In this document: piece by piece, positions 16,214 to 25,870 of the stretch | How positions within the stretch are numbered: the stretch's first letter is position 1 | Layout: each line of letters begins with the position of its first letter | From: Roseiarcus sp963835215 | GTDB lineage: Bacteria; Pseudomonadota; Alphaproteobacteria; Rhizobiales; Beijerinckiaceae | Reading direction: 5' to 3' | DNA length: 64,000 nt | Assembly: GCA_963835215.1 (NCBI GenBank) | Contig: CAWIES010000002.1 | Coordinates: 434,001-498,000 of the forward strand | The notes under the pieces: model-generated | What the model was told of the DNA's origin: nothing | Database searches by the model: none | What the model saw: the letters and a program-made list of their open reading frames with translations, nothing else | Program-made: the position numbers and the translations under genes

Positions 16214-16929
16214 CCTTCTCGCCCGAGGATGATGTCGCGGCCGCCGAATTCGCGCTCGGCACGCTCGATCCGAGCGAGCGCGCGACTCTGGCGGCGCGAC
16301 GATTGCGCGAGCCCGAGCTCGACGCCGCGATCCGCGCCTGGGAGGCGCGGCTGTCGCCCCTTGCCGACGCGACGACGCCGATTCTCCCGCCGCGCGACCA
16401 TTTCGCCGCGATCGAGGCGCGCATCAAGGGCGCTGCGACACCATCCGCCTCGGTGAACGACAATGTCGCGACGTTGCAGCGCCGCCTGTCTCGCTGGCGC
16501 ACCGCGGCGGTCGCTGCGACCGGCCTGGCGGCGATGCTGGCGGTCGGCGTCGTCGTGCGCGAAGCGACGCGTCAGGCGAACCCACGCGAATTTGTCGCCG
16601 TCCTGCAAAAGAGCGCCGATTCGCCGGCCTTTATCGCTTCAGTCAACCTCGACAGCGGCGAACTCAGCGTGCGCCCGCTCGCCGCGCCGCCGCCGGGCGA
16701 CAAGTCCTATGAATTGTGGATCATCGACCCGAAGCTCGGCGCGCCGCGCTCGCTCGGCGTGATCGACGACGCGGCCGTCACCCGAAATCCGGCGCTCGCC
16801 GGCTTCGATCGCGCCGTGGTGACCGACGCGACCTATGCGGTGACGGTCGAACCCAAGGGCGGCTCGCCCGACGGCAAGCCCTCCGGCGCGCCGGTGTTCG
16901 TTGGCAAGTTGCTGGCGGTCCAGCCGTGA
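16210..16929 (+). CDS. RskA-type anti-sigma factor
   Basis: A 239-residue membrane anti-sigma factor of the anti-sigma-K (RskA) family. The cytoplasmic part (AAAEFALGTLDPSERATLAARRLREPELDAAIRAWEARL) precedes one transmembrane helix (TAAVAATGLAAMLAVGVVV). The periplasmic domain contains the characteristic FVAVLQKSADSPAFIASVNLDSGELSVRPL and KSYELWIID blocks, ending GAPVFVGKLL. It should hold the upstream sigma factor at the membrane until signalled. Start ATG overlaps the sigma stop; its own stop overlaps the cobW GTG start (GTGA). Confidence 0.92.
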   Translation: MTFSPEDDVAAAEFALGTLDPSERATLAARRLREPELDAAIRAWEARLSPLADATTPILPPRDHFAAIEARIKGAATPSASVNDNVATLQRRLSRWRTAAVAATGLAAMLAVGVVVREATRQANPREFVAVLQKSADSPAFIASVNLDSGELSVRPLAAPPPGDKSYELWIIDPKLGAPRSLGVIDDAAVTRNPALAGFDRAVVTDATYAVTVEPKGGSPDGKPSGAPVFVGKLLAVQP

Positions 16930-17979
16930 CACGCGGCGAGGCAATTCCGCTGCACGTCGTCACCGGCTTTCTCGGCGCCGGCAAGACCAGCCTGATCAAT
17001 CGCCTGCTGCAAAGCGCCGGCGCTCTCCGGCTCGCTGGTCATCGTCAATGAATGGGGCGAGATCGGCCTCGATCATCTGCTGTACGAGGCGGTCGAGGGC
17101 GAGGTCATTTCGCTGCAATTCTGGCTGCATGTGCTGCTCGCTGCGCGGCGATCTCGTCGATGCGTTGCACGATCTTCTCGAACGGCGCGACGCCGGCGCA
17201 ATTGCCCCGTTCAGCCGGGTCGATCCTGGAGACCAGCGGGCTCGCCGATCCCGCGCCGATCCTGCTCGCGCTCGGCGCGGACCGGCAGCTCGCGACGCGC
17301 TTTCATCTCGCCGGCGTGACGACGCTGGTCGACGCGGTCAATGGCCTTTCTTCGCTCGCCCGCCATCGCGAGGCCGAGCGGCAGGCGGCGCTCGCCGATC
17401 GCATCGGCATCGCCAAGAGCGATCTCCTGCCCGCTGCCGAGCGCGCCGCCCGGCTCGCCGATTTGCGCGGCGGGCTGCGCGCGCTCAACCCGGTCGCTCC
17501 AATCCTTGACGTAGCGGCCGGTGAACTCGGCCCTGAAGCGTTCCTCGACGAGCCGCTGGCGCTAAGGCCGCTCGAAGGCGCGCGGGCGACGGGCCATTCG
17601 CCGTCGGTCACAAGTTACGTGTTCGAAAGCGAGACTTTCGCCTCTGCCCCGGCGCTGGCGCATTTTCTCGACCTGCTGCGCGATCTGCTCGGGCCGCGGC
17701 TGCTGCGCGTCAAGGGTCTGATCGGCCTCGCCGACGATCCCGCCCGGCCGCTGCTGATCCACGGGGCGCAGCACGTCTTTCACCCTCCGCGCCGCCTCGC
17801 CGGCCTGGCCGGACGGAGAGCCTCGCACGAGGCTGGTCGTCATCGGCGAGGGCGTCTCGCGCAGCGAGATTGCCCCGCTGTGGGCGGCGCTGGAGGGCGC
17901 GCCGCGGATCGACGCCCCAGACCTGGCGGCGCTCGCCGAGAACCCCCTGGCGCCCCGGCGCGGCGGTCTGCTGGCTTGA
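16926..17979 (+). CDS. CobW/COG0523 metal-chaperone GTPase (four apparent frameshifts)
   Basis: A G3E GTPase of the CobW/ZigA family. In order: Walker A VTGFLGAGKTSLINRLL, VIVNEWGEIGLDHLL, the metal-binding motif SGCMCCSLRGDLVDAL, ETSGLADPAPIL (Walker B/switch), and a C-terminal CobW_C domain (VKGLIGLADDPARPLLIHGAQHVFHPP). Four single extra bases (about 17020, 17120, 17222, 17802) split it. Removing them yields one continuous protein ending at TGA 17977. The C-terminal reconstruction includes AWPDGEPRTRLVVIGEGV. Which metal (Zn, Co) or client it serves cannot be told. The GTG start overlaps the anti-sigma stop. Confidence 0.85.
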
Positions 17980-18076
17980 TCCGCGCCATACGGTAAAGTA
18001 GGGCGACGCGGCCTGTCATCTGGTTCATACGGGAACCAAGCTAAAGCGAAGACCAAACAAGGGAGCGAACGCCCAC

Positions 18077-19876
18077 ATGCTGGCGCGAGTGAAGAGCGAG
18101 ATCGCTTATGCGCGCGGCATTGTGCGCGCTTTGATTCGGACCCGGCCAATCGCCGAGAACCGCACTGTCACGCTCGGCGACTATCTCGAGCGTTGGGCGG
18201 GCCTGTATGGCGAGCGGACGGCGCTCATCGACAAGTCCTCCTCGCTCACCTACCGCCAGCTCGACGAACGCGCCAACCGCTACGCGCGCTGGGCGCGCGC
18301 GCAAGGCCTAGTCAAGGGCGACACGATTTGCCTGATGGCGCTCAACCGGGTCGACTATCCGGCGATCTGGATGGGGATGGCGCGCGTTGGCGTCGCGACA
18401 GCGCTCGTCAACACCAATCTCGCCGGGCCTTCGCTAGCCCATTCGATCGCGATCGTCGGCGCGAAGGCGGCGATCGTCGACGCCTCGCTGCTGGCGCAAT
18501 ATTCCAGCGCGCTGCCCAAGCTCGATGCGCCGCCGAAGCTATTTGTTTACGGCGACTCTACCGACGAAGCGCCGCGCCTTGACGTGCTGATCGAGGCGTT
18601 CGACCCGGCGCCGCTCGTCGCCGACGAACGCCCGGCGCTAACGATCGACGACCCCGCGCTCTTCATCTACACCTCCGGCACCACCGGCATGCCCAAAGCG
18701 GCGCGCATCACCCATTCGCGCGCGCTGCGCATCATGCACGGCTTTGCTGCGGCGACCGGCGCTCGCGCCGAGGACCGCATCTACAACTGCCTGCCGATGT
18801 ACCACAGCAACGGCGGCGTCATCGCCGTCGGCGTCGCGCTGGCGGCAGGCGGCTCGTGTTACATCCGCGAGCGATTTTCGGCCAGCGAGTTCTGGAGCGA
18901 GGCGATCGAGCGCGACTGCTCGATGTTCATCTATGTCGGCGAACTATGCCGCTACCTCTACAATGCGCCCCCGAGCGACAAGGACCGCGCGCATCGCATC
19001 CGCATGGCGGTCGGCAATGGATTGCGGCCCGACATTTTCGCGCCCTTCCAGGCGCGCTTCGCCATCCGCGACGTGCTGGAGTTCTACGCCGCCACCGAAG
19101 GAAATGTCGCGCTGTTCAATTTCGATTCGCATCCCGGCGCGGTCGGCCGGCTGCCGGGCTGGGCGGCCAAGCGCTTTCCCGTGCGCACCATCGCCTACGA
19201 CATCGACGCCAACATAGAGAAGCGCGACGCGCAAGGGCGCTGCATCGAATGCGCGGTCGGCGAGGTCGGCGAACTGCTCGGCGAAATTCTCGACGATCCG
19301 AGCAAGCCGGCGGCGAAGTTCGACGGCTATTGCGACTTCAACGCGACGAGCGCGAAGATTCTGCATGACGTCTTCGCGCCAGGCGATTCTTGGTTCCGCA
19401 CCGGCGATCTGCTCAAGCGCGACGCGCGCGGCTATTATTATTTCATCGACCGAATCGGCGACACCTATCGCTGGAAGGGCGAGAACGTCTCGACCACCGA
19501 GGTCGCCGAGACCATCTCCCTCTTTCCCGGCGTGCATGAGGCGACCGTCTACGGCGTCGCCGTGCCGGGGCACGATGGGCGCGCCGGCATGGCTGCGCTT
19601 TCGGTCGAGAATGCCGCGAGCTTCGATCTCGCCGGCCTGCGGGCGATGCTCGCCGCGCATCTGCCCGCCTATGCGCGGCCGGTGTTCCTGCGCTTCCGGC
19701 CCAAGCTCGATCTGACCGGCACCTTCAAGCCGCGCAAGTTCAAGCTGGTCGCTGAAGGCTTTGATCCTGAGAGCTGCGGCGACCCCGTCTATTTCGACGA
19801 TCGGCGCGCCGGCGCCTACGCGCCCGTCGACGCCGAATTCGTCGCGGCTGTTAAAGCGGGCGCGGTCGCGTTGTGA
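18077..19876 (+). CDS. Long-chain/very-long-chain acyl-CoA synthetase (FATP type)
   Basis: A 599-residue AMP-forming acyl-CoA ligase. Motifs: P-loop-like FIYTSGTTGMPKAARITHSR, the substrate/AMP region YNCLPMYHSNGGV and FYAATEGNVALFN, the hinge DSWFRTGDLLKRDARGYYYFIDRIGDTYRWKGENVSTTEVAE, and the C-terminal lysine region TGTFKPRKFKL. The hinge sequence and total length match the FATP/very-long-chain subfamily rather than classic FadD. It activates fatty acids for uptake or beta-oxidation. The stop overlaps the GTG start of the next gene. Confidence 0.9.
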   Translation: MLARVKSEIAYARGIVRALIRTRPIAENRTVTLGDYLERWAGLYGERTALIDKSSSLTYRQLDERANRYARWARAQGLVKGDTICLMALNRVDYPAIWMGMARVGVATALVNTNLAGPSLAHSIAIVGAKAAIVDASLLAQYSSALPKLDAPPKLFVYGDSTDEAPRLDVLIEAFDPAPLVADERPALTIDDPALFIYTSGTTGMPKAARITHSRALRIMHGFAAATGARAEDRIYNCLPMYHSNGGVIAVGVALAAGGSCYIRERFSASEFWSEAIERDCSMFIYVGELCRYLYNAPPSDKDRAHRIRMAVGNGLRPDIFAPFQARFAIRDVLEFYAATEGNVALFNFDSHPGAVGRLPGWAAKRFPVRTIAYDIDANIEKRDAQGRCIECAVGEVGELLGEILDDPSKPAAKFDGYCDFNATSAKILHDVFAPGDSWFRTGDLLKRDARGYYYFIDRIGDTYRWKGENVSTTEVAETISLFPGVHEATVYGVAVPGHDGRAGMAALSVENAASFDLAGLRAMLAAHLPAYARPVFLRFRPKLDLTGTFKPRKFKLVAEGFDPESCGDPVYFDDRRAGAYAPVDAEFVAAVKAGAVAL

Positions 19877-21013
19877 GCGAGGCGGCGGGCCGCTCGACGA
19901 CCGTGATTGAGGCCGTCGATTGGCGCGCGCTCGCTGGCCATGAAGCGAAGTGGCGGAACTTGAGCGCCCGCGCCGGCGAACCCAACGCCTTCGCGGAGCC
20001 CGAGTTCTTGCTTCCGGCGCTGCAACATCTCGCCGGCTCGCGCGTGCTCGACCTTGCTTGTCTGGCGCGACGACAAGCGCGGCGCGCTGATCGGCCTCGC
20101 CGCGATCGCCCTGCCCCGTCTGCCCTTCGGTCTCGCGCGGCTATGGCGGAGCGAACAGGCGGCGCTGCCGGCGATCCTCGTCGATCGTCACGTTGCCAGC
20201 GAAGCCTTGGCGGCGATGCTCGACTGGCTCGCGGCGCGTCGGCCGCGTCCGCTCGGCCTGCGCCTGCCCTATCTGACGACGGATGGACAGGTCGCTACGG
20301 CGGTCGCCGCCCTCGCCGCGCAGCGTGCCCTGAAGGTCCGAAGCGCCCACCGGCGCAGTCGCGCTGTGCTGATCATCGAGCAAGGCGCGCGCTTCGAGGC
20401 GCGCCTCGACAAGCGACGACGCAAGGAATGGGCGCGCCAGCGACGGCGCCTCGAGGAGCGAGGCCGGCTGGAGGCCCACTTCGGCGCCGACGCTGCGTCG
20501 ATCGCCGCATTCCTTGCGCTGGAGAAGCTCGGTTGGAAGGGCGCGCGCGGCTCCGCGCTGGGCGCAGAGAGCGGACGCGCCGCCTTCGCCCGCGAGGCCC
20601 TGACGCGTTTCGCCGCGCGCGGCGCGCTGATCGTGCACAATCTGACCCTCGAGGGCGTGCCGATCGCCTCGGGCGTGGTGCTGCGGACGGGGACGCGCGG
20701 CTTCTTTTGGAAGACCGCCTATGACGAACGCTACGCCGCCTTTTCGCCTGGGGTGCAGGCGACCCTGGTGCTGTCGCGTCAGCTTGAGACCGAGCCGGGC
20801 CTGACGCTGGTCGATTCCTGCGCGATCGCCGACCACCCGATGATCGAGCGGGCCTGGCGCGACCGAATGGAGCTCATCGATCTGGCGTTGCCGCTGACGG
20901 GGCGCGCATGGGCGCGTTTCGCGCTACGAGTGGGGCTGGAACACGGGTTCGAGGCGCTAAAACGCCGCATTCGCCGCCTGATTGTGGCGGCGCGGTCGGG
21001 CCGGCGCGCCTGA
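19873..21013 (+). CDS. GNAT-family acetyltransferase, CelD/BcsL type (one apparent frameshift)
   Basis: An Acetyltransf_6-like GNAT protein of about 380 residues. The N-terminal part (WRALAGHEAKWRNLSARAGEPNAFAEPEFLLPAL) and the rest (VWRDDKRGALIGLAAIALPRL ... FEARLDKRRRKEWARQRRRLEE ... GWKGARGSAL ... FFWKTAYDERYAAFSPGVQATLVLSRQLE) lie in two frames. Removing one G at about 20050 joins them as GSRVL-TLLVWRDDKRG. Relatives occur in exopolysaccharide and cellulose clusters; the substrate is unknown. Translationally coupled to the acyl-CoA synthetase (GTGA). Confidence 0.78.
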
Positions 21014-21243
21014 GGCCGCTTTTCCCGACAGACACAACCTTTTGTATTCTCACCGTCATCGCCGTCCCGTAAGGTTCGGAGACAACAAAATGCGGCCTCA
21101 AGCCGACGAAAGGGTGGCGCGAACGAGACGGTTCGCGTAAACAGTCCTTGGCGGGGGAAGAATCGGTAAACGACTTCCATTTATAGTAACTGCTTCGTGA
21201 ATTTTCAGGCGACTTCGCGAACTTCCAGGCGGCGGGCGAAAAC

Positions 21244-21867
21244 ATGATTGGCAAGAGTCTTCTGATCGTTGGGGCGTTGATGGCCGGAGCTTTGCTCAGC
21301 GGCTGCTCTCCCATGGACACCCAGACCGCTATGGTCGAGACGCATCTGTCGGCTCACGACAAGGCGATGATGGCCCTGGCCCCGCCGGAAGAGTGGTCGA
21401 TCCCGATCGTGCGCAACCATATCGCCGACCCGACTGGCGAAGCGCCGGGAACGATCGTCGTCGACACCACCGCGCACAATCTTTACTTCGTCCTCCCCGG
21501 CAAGCAGGCGATCCAGTACAAGGTCGCCACCGGCGCCGAGGCCTATGGCTGGACCGGCCGTGCGACCGTCGGCCACATGACGGAATGGCCGCAGTGGATG
21601 CCGACCGCTTCGATCATGGATCGCTGGCCGGAGTTCAAAGTTTATCTCAAGCACGGCCCGCTGGCCGGCGCGTATGACAATCCGCTCGGCGCGCGCGCCA
21701 TGTATCTCTATCAGGGCTCGCGTGACACGCTCTACCGCATCCACGGCACCAACGAGCCGTCCGAGATCGGCGAGGCCGTGTCGTCTGGCTGCATCCGCAT
21801 GCGCGATCTCGACGTGATCGACCTTTACGGCCGAGTCCATGTCGGCACGCCGGTTGTCGTCAAGTAG
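21244..21867 (+). CDS. L,D-transpeptidase (YkuD) lipoprotein
   Basis: A 207-residue lipoprotein with signal peptide and lipobox (LMAGALLSGCSP), followed by a YkuD domain. The catalytic motif is SSGCIRMRDLDVIDLYGRV, with the nucleophilic cysteine in S-S-G-C-I-R, preceded by YRIHGTNEP. Such enzymes make 3-3 peptidoglycan crosslinks or attach proteins to peptidoglycan in the periplasm. The ATG at 21244 places the lipobox correctly. Confidence 0.9.
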   Translation: MIGKSLLIVGALMAGALLSGCSPMDTQTAMVETHLSAHDKAMMALAPPEEWSIPIVRNHIADPTGEAPGTIVVDTTAHNLYFVLPGKQAIQYKVATGAEAYGWTGRATVGHMTEWPQWMPTASIMDRWPEFKVYLKHGPLAGAYDNPLGARAMYLYQGSRDTLYRIHGTNEPSEIGEAVSSGCIRMRDLDVIDLYGRVHVGTPVVVK

Positions 21868-21891
21868 CCGCATTAGCGCTTCACAATCTTG

Positions 21892-21918
21892 AAGACCCTC
21901 GGAGCGATCCGGGGGTCT
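21892..21918 (+). terminator. Possible terminator after the L,D-transpeptidase gene
   Basis: AGACCC...GGGTCT inverted arms with an imperfect inner stem are followed by only two T residues. It lies 25 nt after the stop and ends before ohr. It could be a weak terminator. Confidence 0.4.
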
Positions 21919-21944
21919 TTGCGCATTCCGAAGGAGCCTAAGCC

Positions 21945-22385
21945 ATGATCTCTGTCATCAAGCCGCTCTTCACCGCCACTGCCGCCGCGATTGGCGGGCG
22001 CAACGGACATTCGGAAGCGAGCGACAAATCGGTCAGCGTCGATCTGTCGGTGCCCAAGGAAATGGGTGGCCCGGGCAAGCCGAACACGACGACGCCCGAG
22101 CACCTGTTCGCCGCCGGCTATGCGGCCTGCTTCGGCGGCGCGCTTGATTTCGTCGCCCACAGCCACAAGAAGAACGCGACGGGCGCCAAGGTCACCTGCG
22201 CAGTCACCATCGGCCCGCGGGAAGCTGGCGGCTTCGGCCTCGCGGTGGCGATCAAGGTCGAGGATCCGAGCCTACCGCAAGCGGAACTCGAGCAGTTCGC
22301 GCGTGAAGCGCACGAGAACATCTGCCCCTACTCGCACGCCACGCGCGACAATGTCGCCGTGACCCTGACGGTCAAAGGCGCCTAG
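21945..22385 (+). CDS. ohr: Organic hydroperoxide resistance protein (Ohr, OsmC family)
   Basis: A 146-residue thiol peroxidase that reduces organic and lipid hydroperoxides. Characteristic segments are TTTPEHLFAAGYAACFGGALDFVA (first reactive cysteine) and ENICPYSHATRDNVAV (second cysteine). The early arginine region of family members is represented by AAIGGRNGHSEASD. No ohrR lies next to it in this window. Confidence 0.93.
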   Translation: MISVIKPLFTATAAAIGGRNGHSEASDKSVSVDLSVPKEMGGPGKPNTTTPEHLFAAGYAACFGGALDFVAHSHKKNATGAKVTCAVTIGPREAGGFGLAVAIKVEDPSLPQAELEQFAREAHENICPYSHATRDNVAVTLTVKGA

Positions 22386-22437
22386 CCGAAGCGCTTAGGC
22401 GCTACGGACGGTTGGGCGCCACGCAAGGGAGACCTCG

Positions 22438-22647
22438 ATGCGCTATGTGCTGGCGTTGTTCCTGCCCTGGCTGGTCTTCTTCACCATGGGCGAAGTCCTG
22501 TCGGGCTTCATCTGCCTGATCTTGCAACTCACCGTCATCGGCTGGCTGCCGGCGACGATCTGGGCGTTTTTCGCCATCAATAATTTCTATGCCGAGCGGC
22601 GCAACGACAAGCTGATCGGCGCGATCCAGCGCAGCGGCAAGCCGTGA
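22438..22647 (+). CDS. YqaE/Pmp3-family small membrane protein
   Basis: A 69-residue protein with two transmembrane helices (YVLALFLPWLVFFTMG and FICLILQLTVIGWLPATIWAFFAI), with the P-W and GW-LPA-IWA pattern of the Pmp3/YqaE family. These proteins are linked to membrane potential and salt stress in other organisms; the function here is not established. A bidirectional terminator follows. Confidence 0.8.
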   Translation: MRYVLALFLPWLVFFTMGEVLSGFICLILQLTVIGWLPATIWAFFAINNFYAERRNDKLIGAIQRSGKP

Positions 22648-22670
22648 CACGGCGTACTCGGAAATAAGCA

Positions 22671-22703
22671 AAGGCGCCGGCGATCTCTCGCGCGGCGCCT
22701 TTT
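22671..22703. terminator. Bidirectional intrinsic terminator
   Basis: AAGGCGCCG and CGGCGCCTT arms are flanked by A-rich sequence on one side and TTTTC on the other. It can end the yqaE-like gene (+) and the small secreted-protein gene (-), which converge here. Confidence 0.75.
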
Positions 22704-22718
22704 CACATCGTTGCGAGA

Positions 22719-22922
22719 TCAGCCGCGGAAACAGTCGTCGTCATCGCCGTCGGTGAACGGCGGCAGCGGCTGCGGGTTCAAGGCGATCATCGTCCCGGCG
22801 CTCGCGCTGACGGCCGGATGGGCCGCGTCGTTGAGATTGGCGCTGGCGTTGGCGGCGAGCGTGCCGGCAGCGATCACCGCGCAGACCAGGCCGGCCAGGC
22901 AAAACTTCGAAAAGCCATTCAT
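22719..22922 (-). CDS. Small secreted protein with ALNPQPLPP motif
   Basis: A 67-residue product with an N-terminal signal peptide (MNGFSKFCLAGLVCAVIAAGTLAANASA), a short linker, the motif MIALNPQPLPP and an acidic tail (DGDDDDCFRG). The NPQPLPP motif recurs, as far as I recall, in many short exported or C-terminal regions of bacterial proteins, with no assigned function. The length comes from the ATG at 22922. Confidence 0.65.
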   Translation of the reverse strand: MNGFSKFCLAGLVCAVIAAGTLAANASANLNDAAHPAVSASAGTMIALNPQPLPPFTDGDDDDCFRG

Positions 22923-23046
22923 GACGTGCTCCATCGGCTGGATCGGCCCAGTTGGGCCGCCTCTGGAGATTACGGTCTGCGCTGGCCGCAGACGCAGGCC
23001 AGGAGGCCGCTCCTTCTCCAGCGAAGCTGGGGAAGGGATTCGCGCC

Positions 23047-24358
23047 CTACTCCGCCGCGGAGCGCGCCGCCGGATTGTTGGGGTGCTTGGTCCAGTTGGC
23101 GGCGGGCCGAGCATAATCCCAGCCAGTGCGCGGATCGACGCCCTCGGTCTTGTGAACCAGCGTGATGCAGTCGGCGACCGGGCAAACCAGGACGCAGAGG
23201 TTGCAGCCGACGCATTCGGCGTCGTTGACGACAAATTTGCGCTCGCCGTTCACGCTGGCGAAAATCGCCTGATGCGAAGTGTCCTCGCAGACGATATGGC
23301 AGCGTCCGCATTTGATGCACGAGATCCTGGTCGATCTCGGCCTTGGCGACATAGTTGAGATTGAGAAACTGCCAGTCGGTGACGTTGGGAACCGCGCGGC
23401 CGCGGAAATCCTCGATGGTCGAATAGCCCTTGGCGGCCATGTGACTCTTGAGGCCCGAGGTCAGCTCGTCGATGATCTTGAAGCCGTAGGTCATCGCCGC
23501 GGTGCAGACCTGCACGTTGCCGGCGCCCAGAGCGATGAATTCAGCAGCGTCGCGCCACGTCGTCACGCCGCCGATCGCCGAGATCGGCAGGCCCTGGGTC
23601 TCGCGGTCGCGGGCGATTTCCGAAACCATCGACAGCGCGATCGGCTTGACCGCCGGGCCGCACATGCCTCCGTGCGTGCCTTTGCCGTCGACCGGATGGG
23701 CCGGCGCCATCGCGTCGAGATCGACGCCCATGATCGAGTTGATGGTGTTGATCAGCGAGACCGCATCGGCGCCGCCGTTCTTGGCGGCGCGCGCGGGCTG
23801 GCGGATGTCGGTGATGTTGGGCGTCAGCTTGACGATGACCGGCATGCGCGTATGGGCCTTGCACCAACGCGCGACCATTTCGATATATTCGGGCACCTGC
23901 CCGACCGCCGAGCCCATGCCGCGCTCGGACATGCCGTGCGGGCAGCCGAAATTCAATTCGACGCCGTCGCACTCCGTCTCTTCGACGCGCGCGAGAATCT
24001 TGGTCCATGAATCTTCGTCGCACGGCACCATCAGCGACGTGACCACTGCGCGGTCGGGCCAAGCGCGCTTGACCTCCTTGATCTCACGCAGGTTGATCTC
24101 AAGGTCGCGGTCGGTGATCAGCTCGATGTTGTTGAAGGCCATCAACCGTCGGTCAGAGCCGTAGACCGCGCCGTATCGGGCGCCCGAGACATTGACGACC
24201 GGCGGGCCGGCCTCCCCCAGCGTCTTCCACACCACCCCGCCCCAGCCAGCGCGAAATGCGCGCTCGACATTGGTCTTGCGGTCGGTCGGCGGCGCCGAGG
24301 CCAGCCAGAATGGATTGGGCGACTTGATGCCGAGGAAACTGGCGCTGAGATCGACCAC
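23047..24358 (-). CDS. preA: NAD-dependent dihydropyrimidine dehydrogenase, PreA subunit (one apparent frameshift)
   Basis: PreA is the catalytic subunit of NAD-dependent dihydropyrimidine dehydrogenase, which reduces uracil/thymine with PreT. The FMN-binding TIM barrel shows PNPFWLASAPPTDRKTNVERAF, ELNFGCPHGMSERGMGSAVGQ, VIVKLTPNITDI and LPISAIGGVTTWRDAAEFI. After EIDQ the frame is lost. Deleting one base near 23327 continues ISCIKCGRCHIVCEDTSHQAIF and VGCNLCVLVCPV, the two 4Fe-4S clusters, to the stop at 23047. The junction looks like a sequencing error because both halves are intact. It lies 12 nt downstream of preT. Confidence 0.88.
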
Positions 24359-24370
24359 TTACGTTCTCCT

Positions 24371-25753
24371 TCAGCTCTTGACCTTGCAGCTCTTGACCTT
24401 GAGCGCGGCGTCGATTGAGCGCGCCGCCTGCTTGCCGTCCTCGACCGCGCTGACCGTTAGAGCGAGCCCACCCGCGACGCAGTCGCCGCCCGCCCAGACG
24501 CCGGCCAAAGTGGTGCGCCGCTCGGCATCGACGACGATGCGGCCGTCGCGCTCGCGTTTGACCCCGACGCCATCGAGCGTCGCCGGGTCGGGCGTTTGGC
24601 CAATGGCGGTGAACACGACATCGGCCTCGACGCGGAATGTTCCGCCGGCGGCGACCAGCTTGCCGTCGTCGTCGCGCGTGCGCTCGAACAGCACGCCGCT
24701 CGCCGTGTCGCCGTGCGCCTCGAGCGCGACCGGGCGCGCCCAGGTGCGGATCAGCACGCCGCTGGTCTGCGCCAACTCACGCTCATAGCCGCTCGCCTTC
24801 ATCTGATCGAGGCCGCGGCGATAGACGATCGTCACGCTTTCGGCGCCAAGTCGCTTCGACTGCACGGCCGCGTCAACCGCCGTCATGCCGCCGCCGATGA
24901 CGACGACGCGCCGTCCGACCGGCAGTGAAGCGAGGTCGGGCGACTGGCGCAGCTCCGCGATGTAGTCAACCGCGTCGATGACATTGGCGAGCTTGCCCTC
25001 GCCCGGCAGGTCGAGCTTGTTGGTCGCGCCGAGGCCCGCGCCGAGGAACACCGCGTCGTAGTCATGGCGCAACTGATCGAGCGTCACGTCGCGACCGAGC
25101 GCGACGCCGTGTTCGATCGCAATGGCGCCGATCGAGAGAATGAAGGCGACCTCGCGGGCGGCGAAATCGTCGGCTGTCTTGTAGGCGGCGATGCCGTATT
25201 CGTTGAGGCCGCCCGACTTCTCGCGCTTCTCGAAGATTGTCGCCTCATGGCCGGCGACAGCAAGCGCGTGGGCGCAGGCAAGGCCCGCCGGGCCAGCGCC
25301 AATGATGGCGATGCGCTTGCCGGTCGACGCGGCGCGGGTGAACGGCGTCGCGCCAGTCGCCATCTGCGCGTCGACCGCGTTGCGCTGCAGCAGGCCGATG
25401 CGCACCGGCTTGCCCTCGGCCGCCTCGCGCACGCAGGCCTCCTCGCACAGCGTTTCCGTCGGGCAGACGCGCGCGCACATGCCGCCCATGATGTTGGCGC
25501 TGAGAATGGTCTCCGCCGCGCCGAGCCGATTGCCGGCGGCGATCTGCCGGATGAACAAGGGAATGTCGATCGAGGTCGGACAGGCGTTCTGACAGGGCGC
25601 CTCGAAGCAGAAGTAGCAGCGATCCGCCTCGACCAGGGCCTCATGGGCATCGAGCGGCGGATGAAGATCGGCGAAGTTGGCGGCTAACTCCGCCCGATCG
25701 ATCCGGCCCGGCGAAACGTCGGCGATTCCCGGCGGTTCGAAAGCGATTGCCAT
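24371..25753 (-). CDS. preT: NAD-dependent dihydropyrimidine dehydrogenase, PreT subunit
   Basis: The electron-input subunit, related to the glutamate synthase small chain. The N-terminal cysteine-rich Fe-S domain (CYFCFEAPCQNACPTSIDIPLF and GGMCARVCPTETLCEEACV) is followed by an FAD site (AIIGAGPAGLACAHAL, then EKREKSGGLNEYGI) and an NAD(P)H site (VVVIGGGMTAVDAAVQSKRLGA), ending with AGGDCVAGGLALTVSAVEDGKQAA. Start ATG at 25753 is preferred over an upstream in-frame codon at 25813. A short direct repeat encodes the odd C-terminus LKVKSCKVKS. Confidence 0.9.
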   Translation of the reverse strand: MAIAFEPPGIADVSPGRIDRAELAANFADLHPPLDAHEALVEADRCYFCFEAPCQNACPTSIDIPLFIRQIAAGNRLGAAETILSANIMGGMCARVCPTETLCEEACVREAAEGKPVRIGLLQRNAVDAQMATGATPFTRAASTGKRIAIIGAGPAGLACAHALAVAGHEATIFEKREKSGGLNEYGIAAYKTADDFAAREVAFILSIGAIAIEHGVALGRDVTLDQLRHDYDAVFLGAGLGATNKLDLPGEGKLANVIDAVDYIAELRQSPDLASLPVGRRVVVIGGGMTAVDAAVQSKRLGAESVTIVYRRGLDQMKASGYERELAQTSGVLIRTWARPVALEAHGDTASGVLFERTRDDDGKLVAAGGTFRVEADVVFTAIGQTPDPATLDGVGVKRERDGRIVVDAERRTTLAGVWAGGDCVAGGLALTVSAVEDGKQAARSIDAALKVKSCKVKS

Positions 25754-25870
25754 TGCGGTCCCCTCACGCTCCTGTCGCCGGGGTGGGCGCCAAGATTCTG
25801 ACCATTTGGTCAAAAGCTCGCGCGGCTTCGGGGCGATGTCAAGTGCGCGCCGCCGCGCAATCGCGAACGC

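Noticed and set aside
15627..17979. Programmed frameshifting in the sigma/CobW genes.
   Set aside because: No slippery heptamer or downstream pseudoknot is evident, shifts are multiple, and the same kind of extra base occurs in seven unrelated genes of the window.
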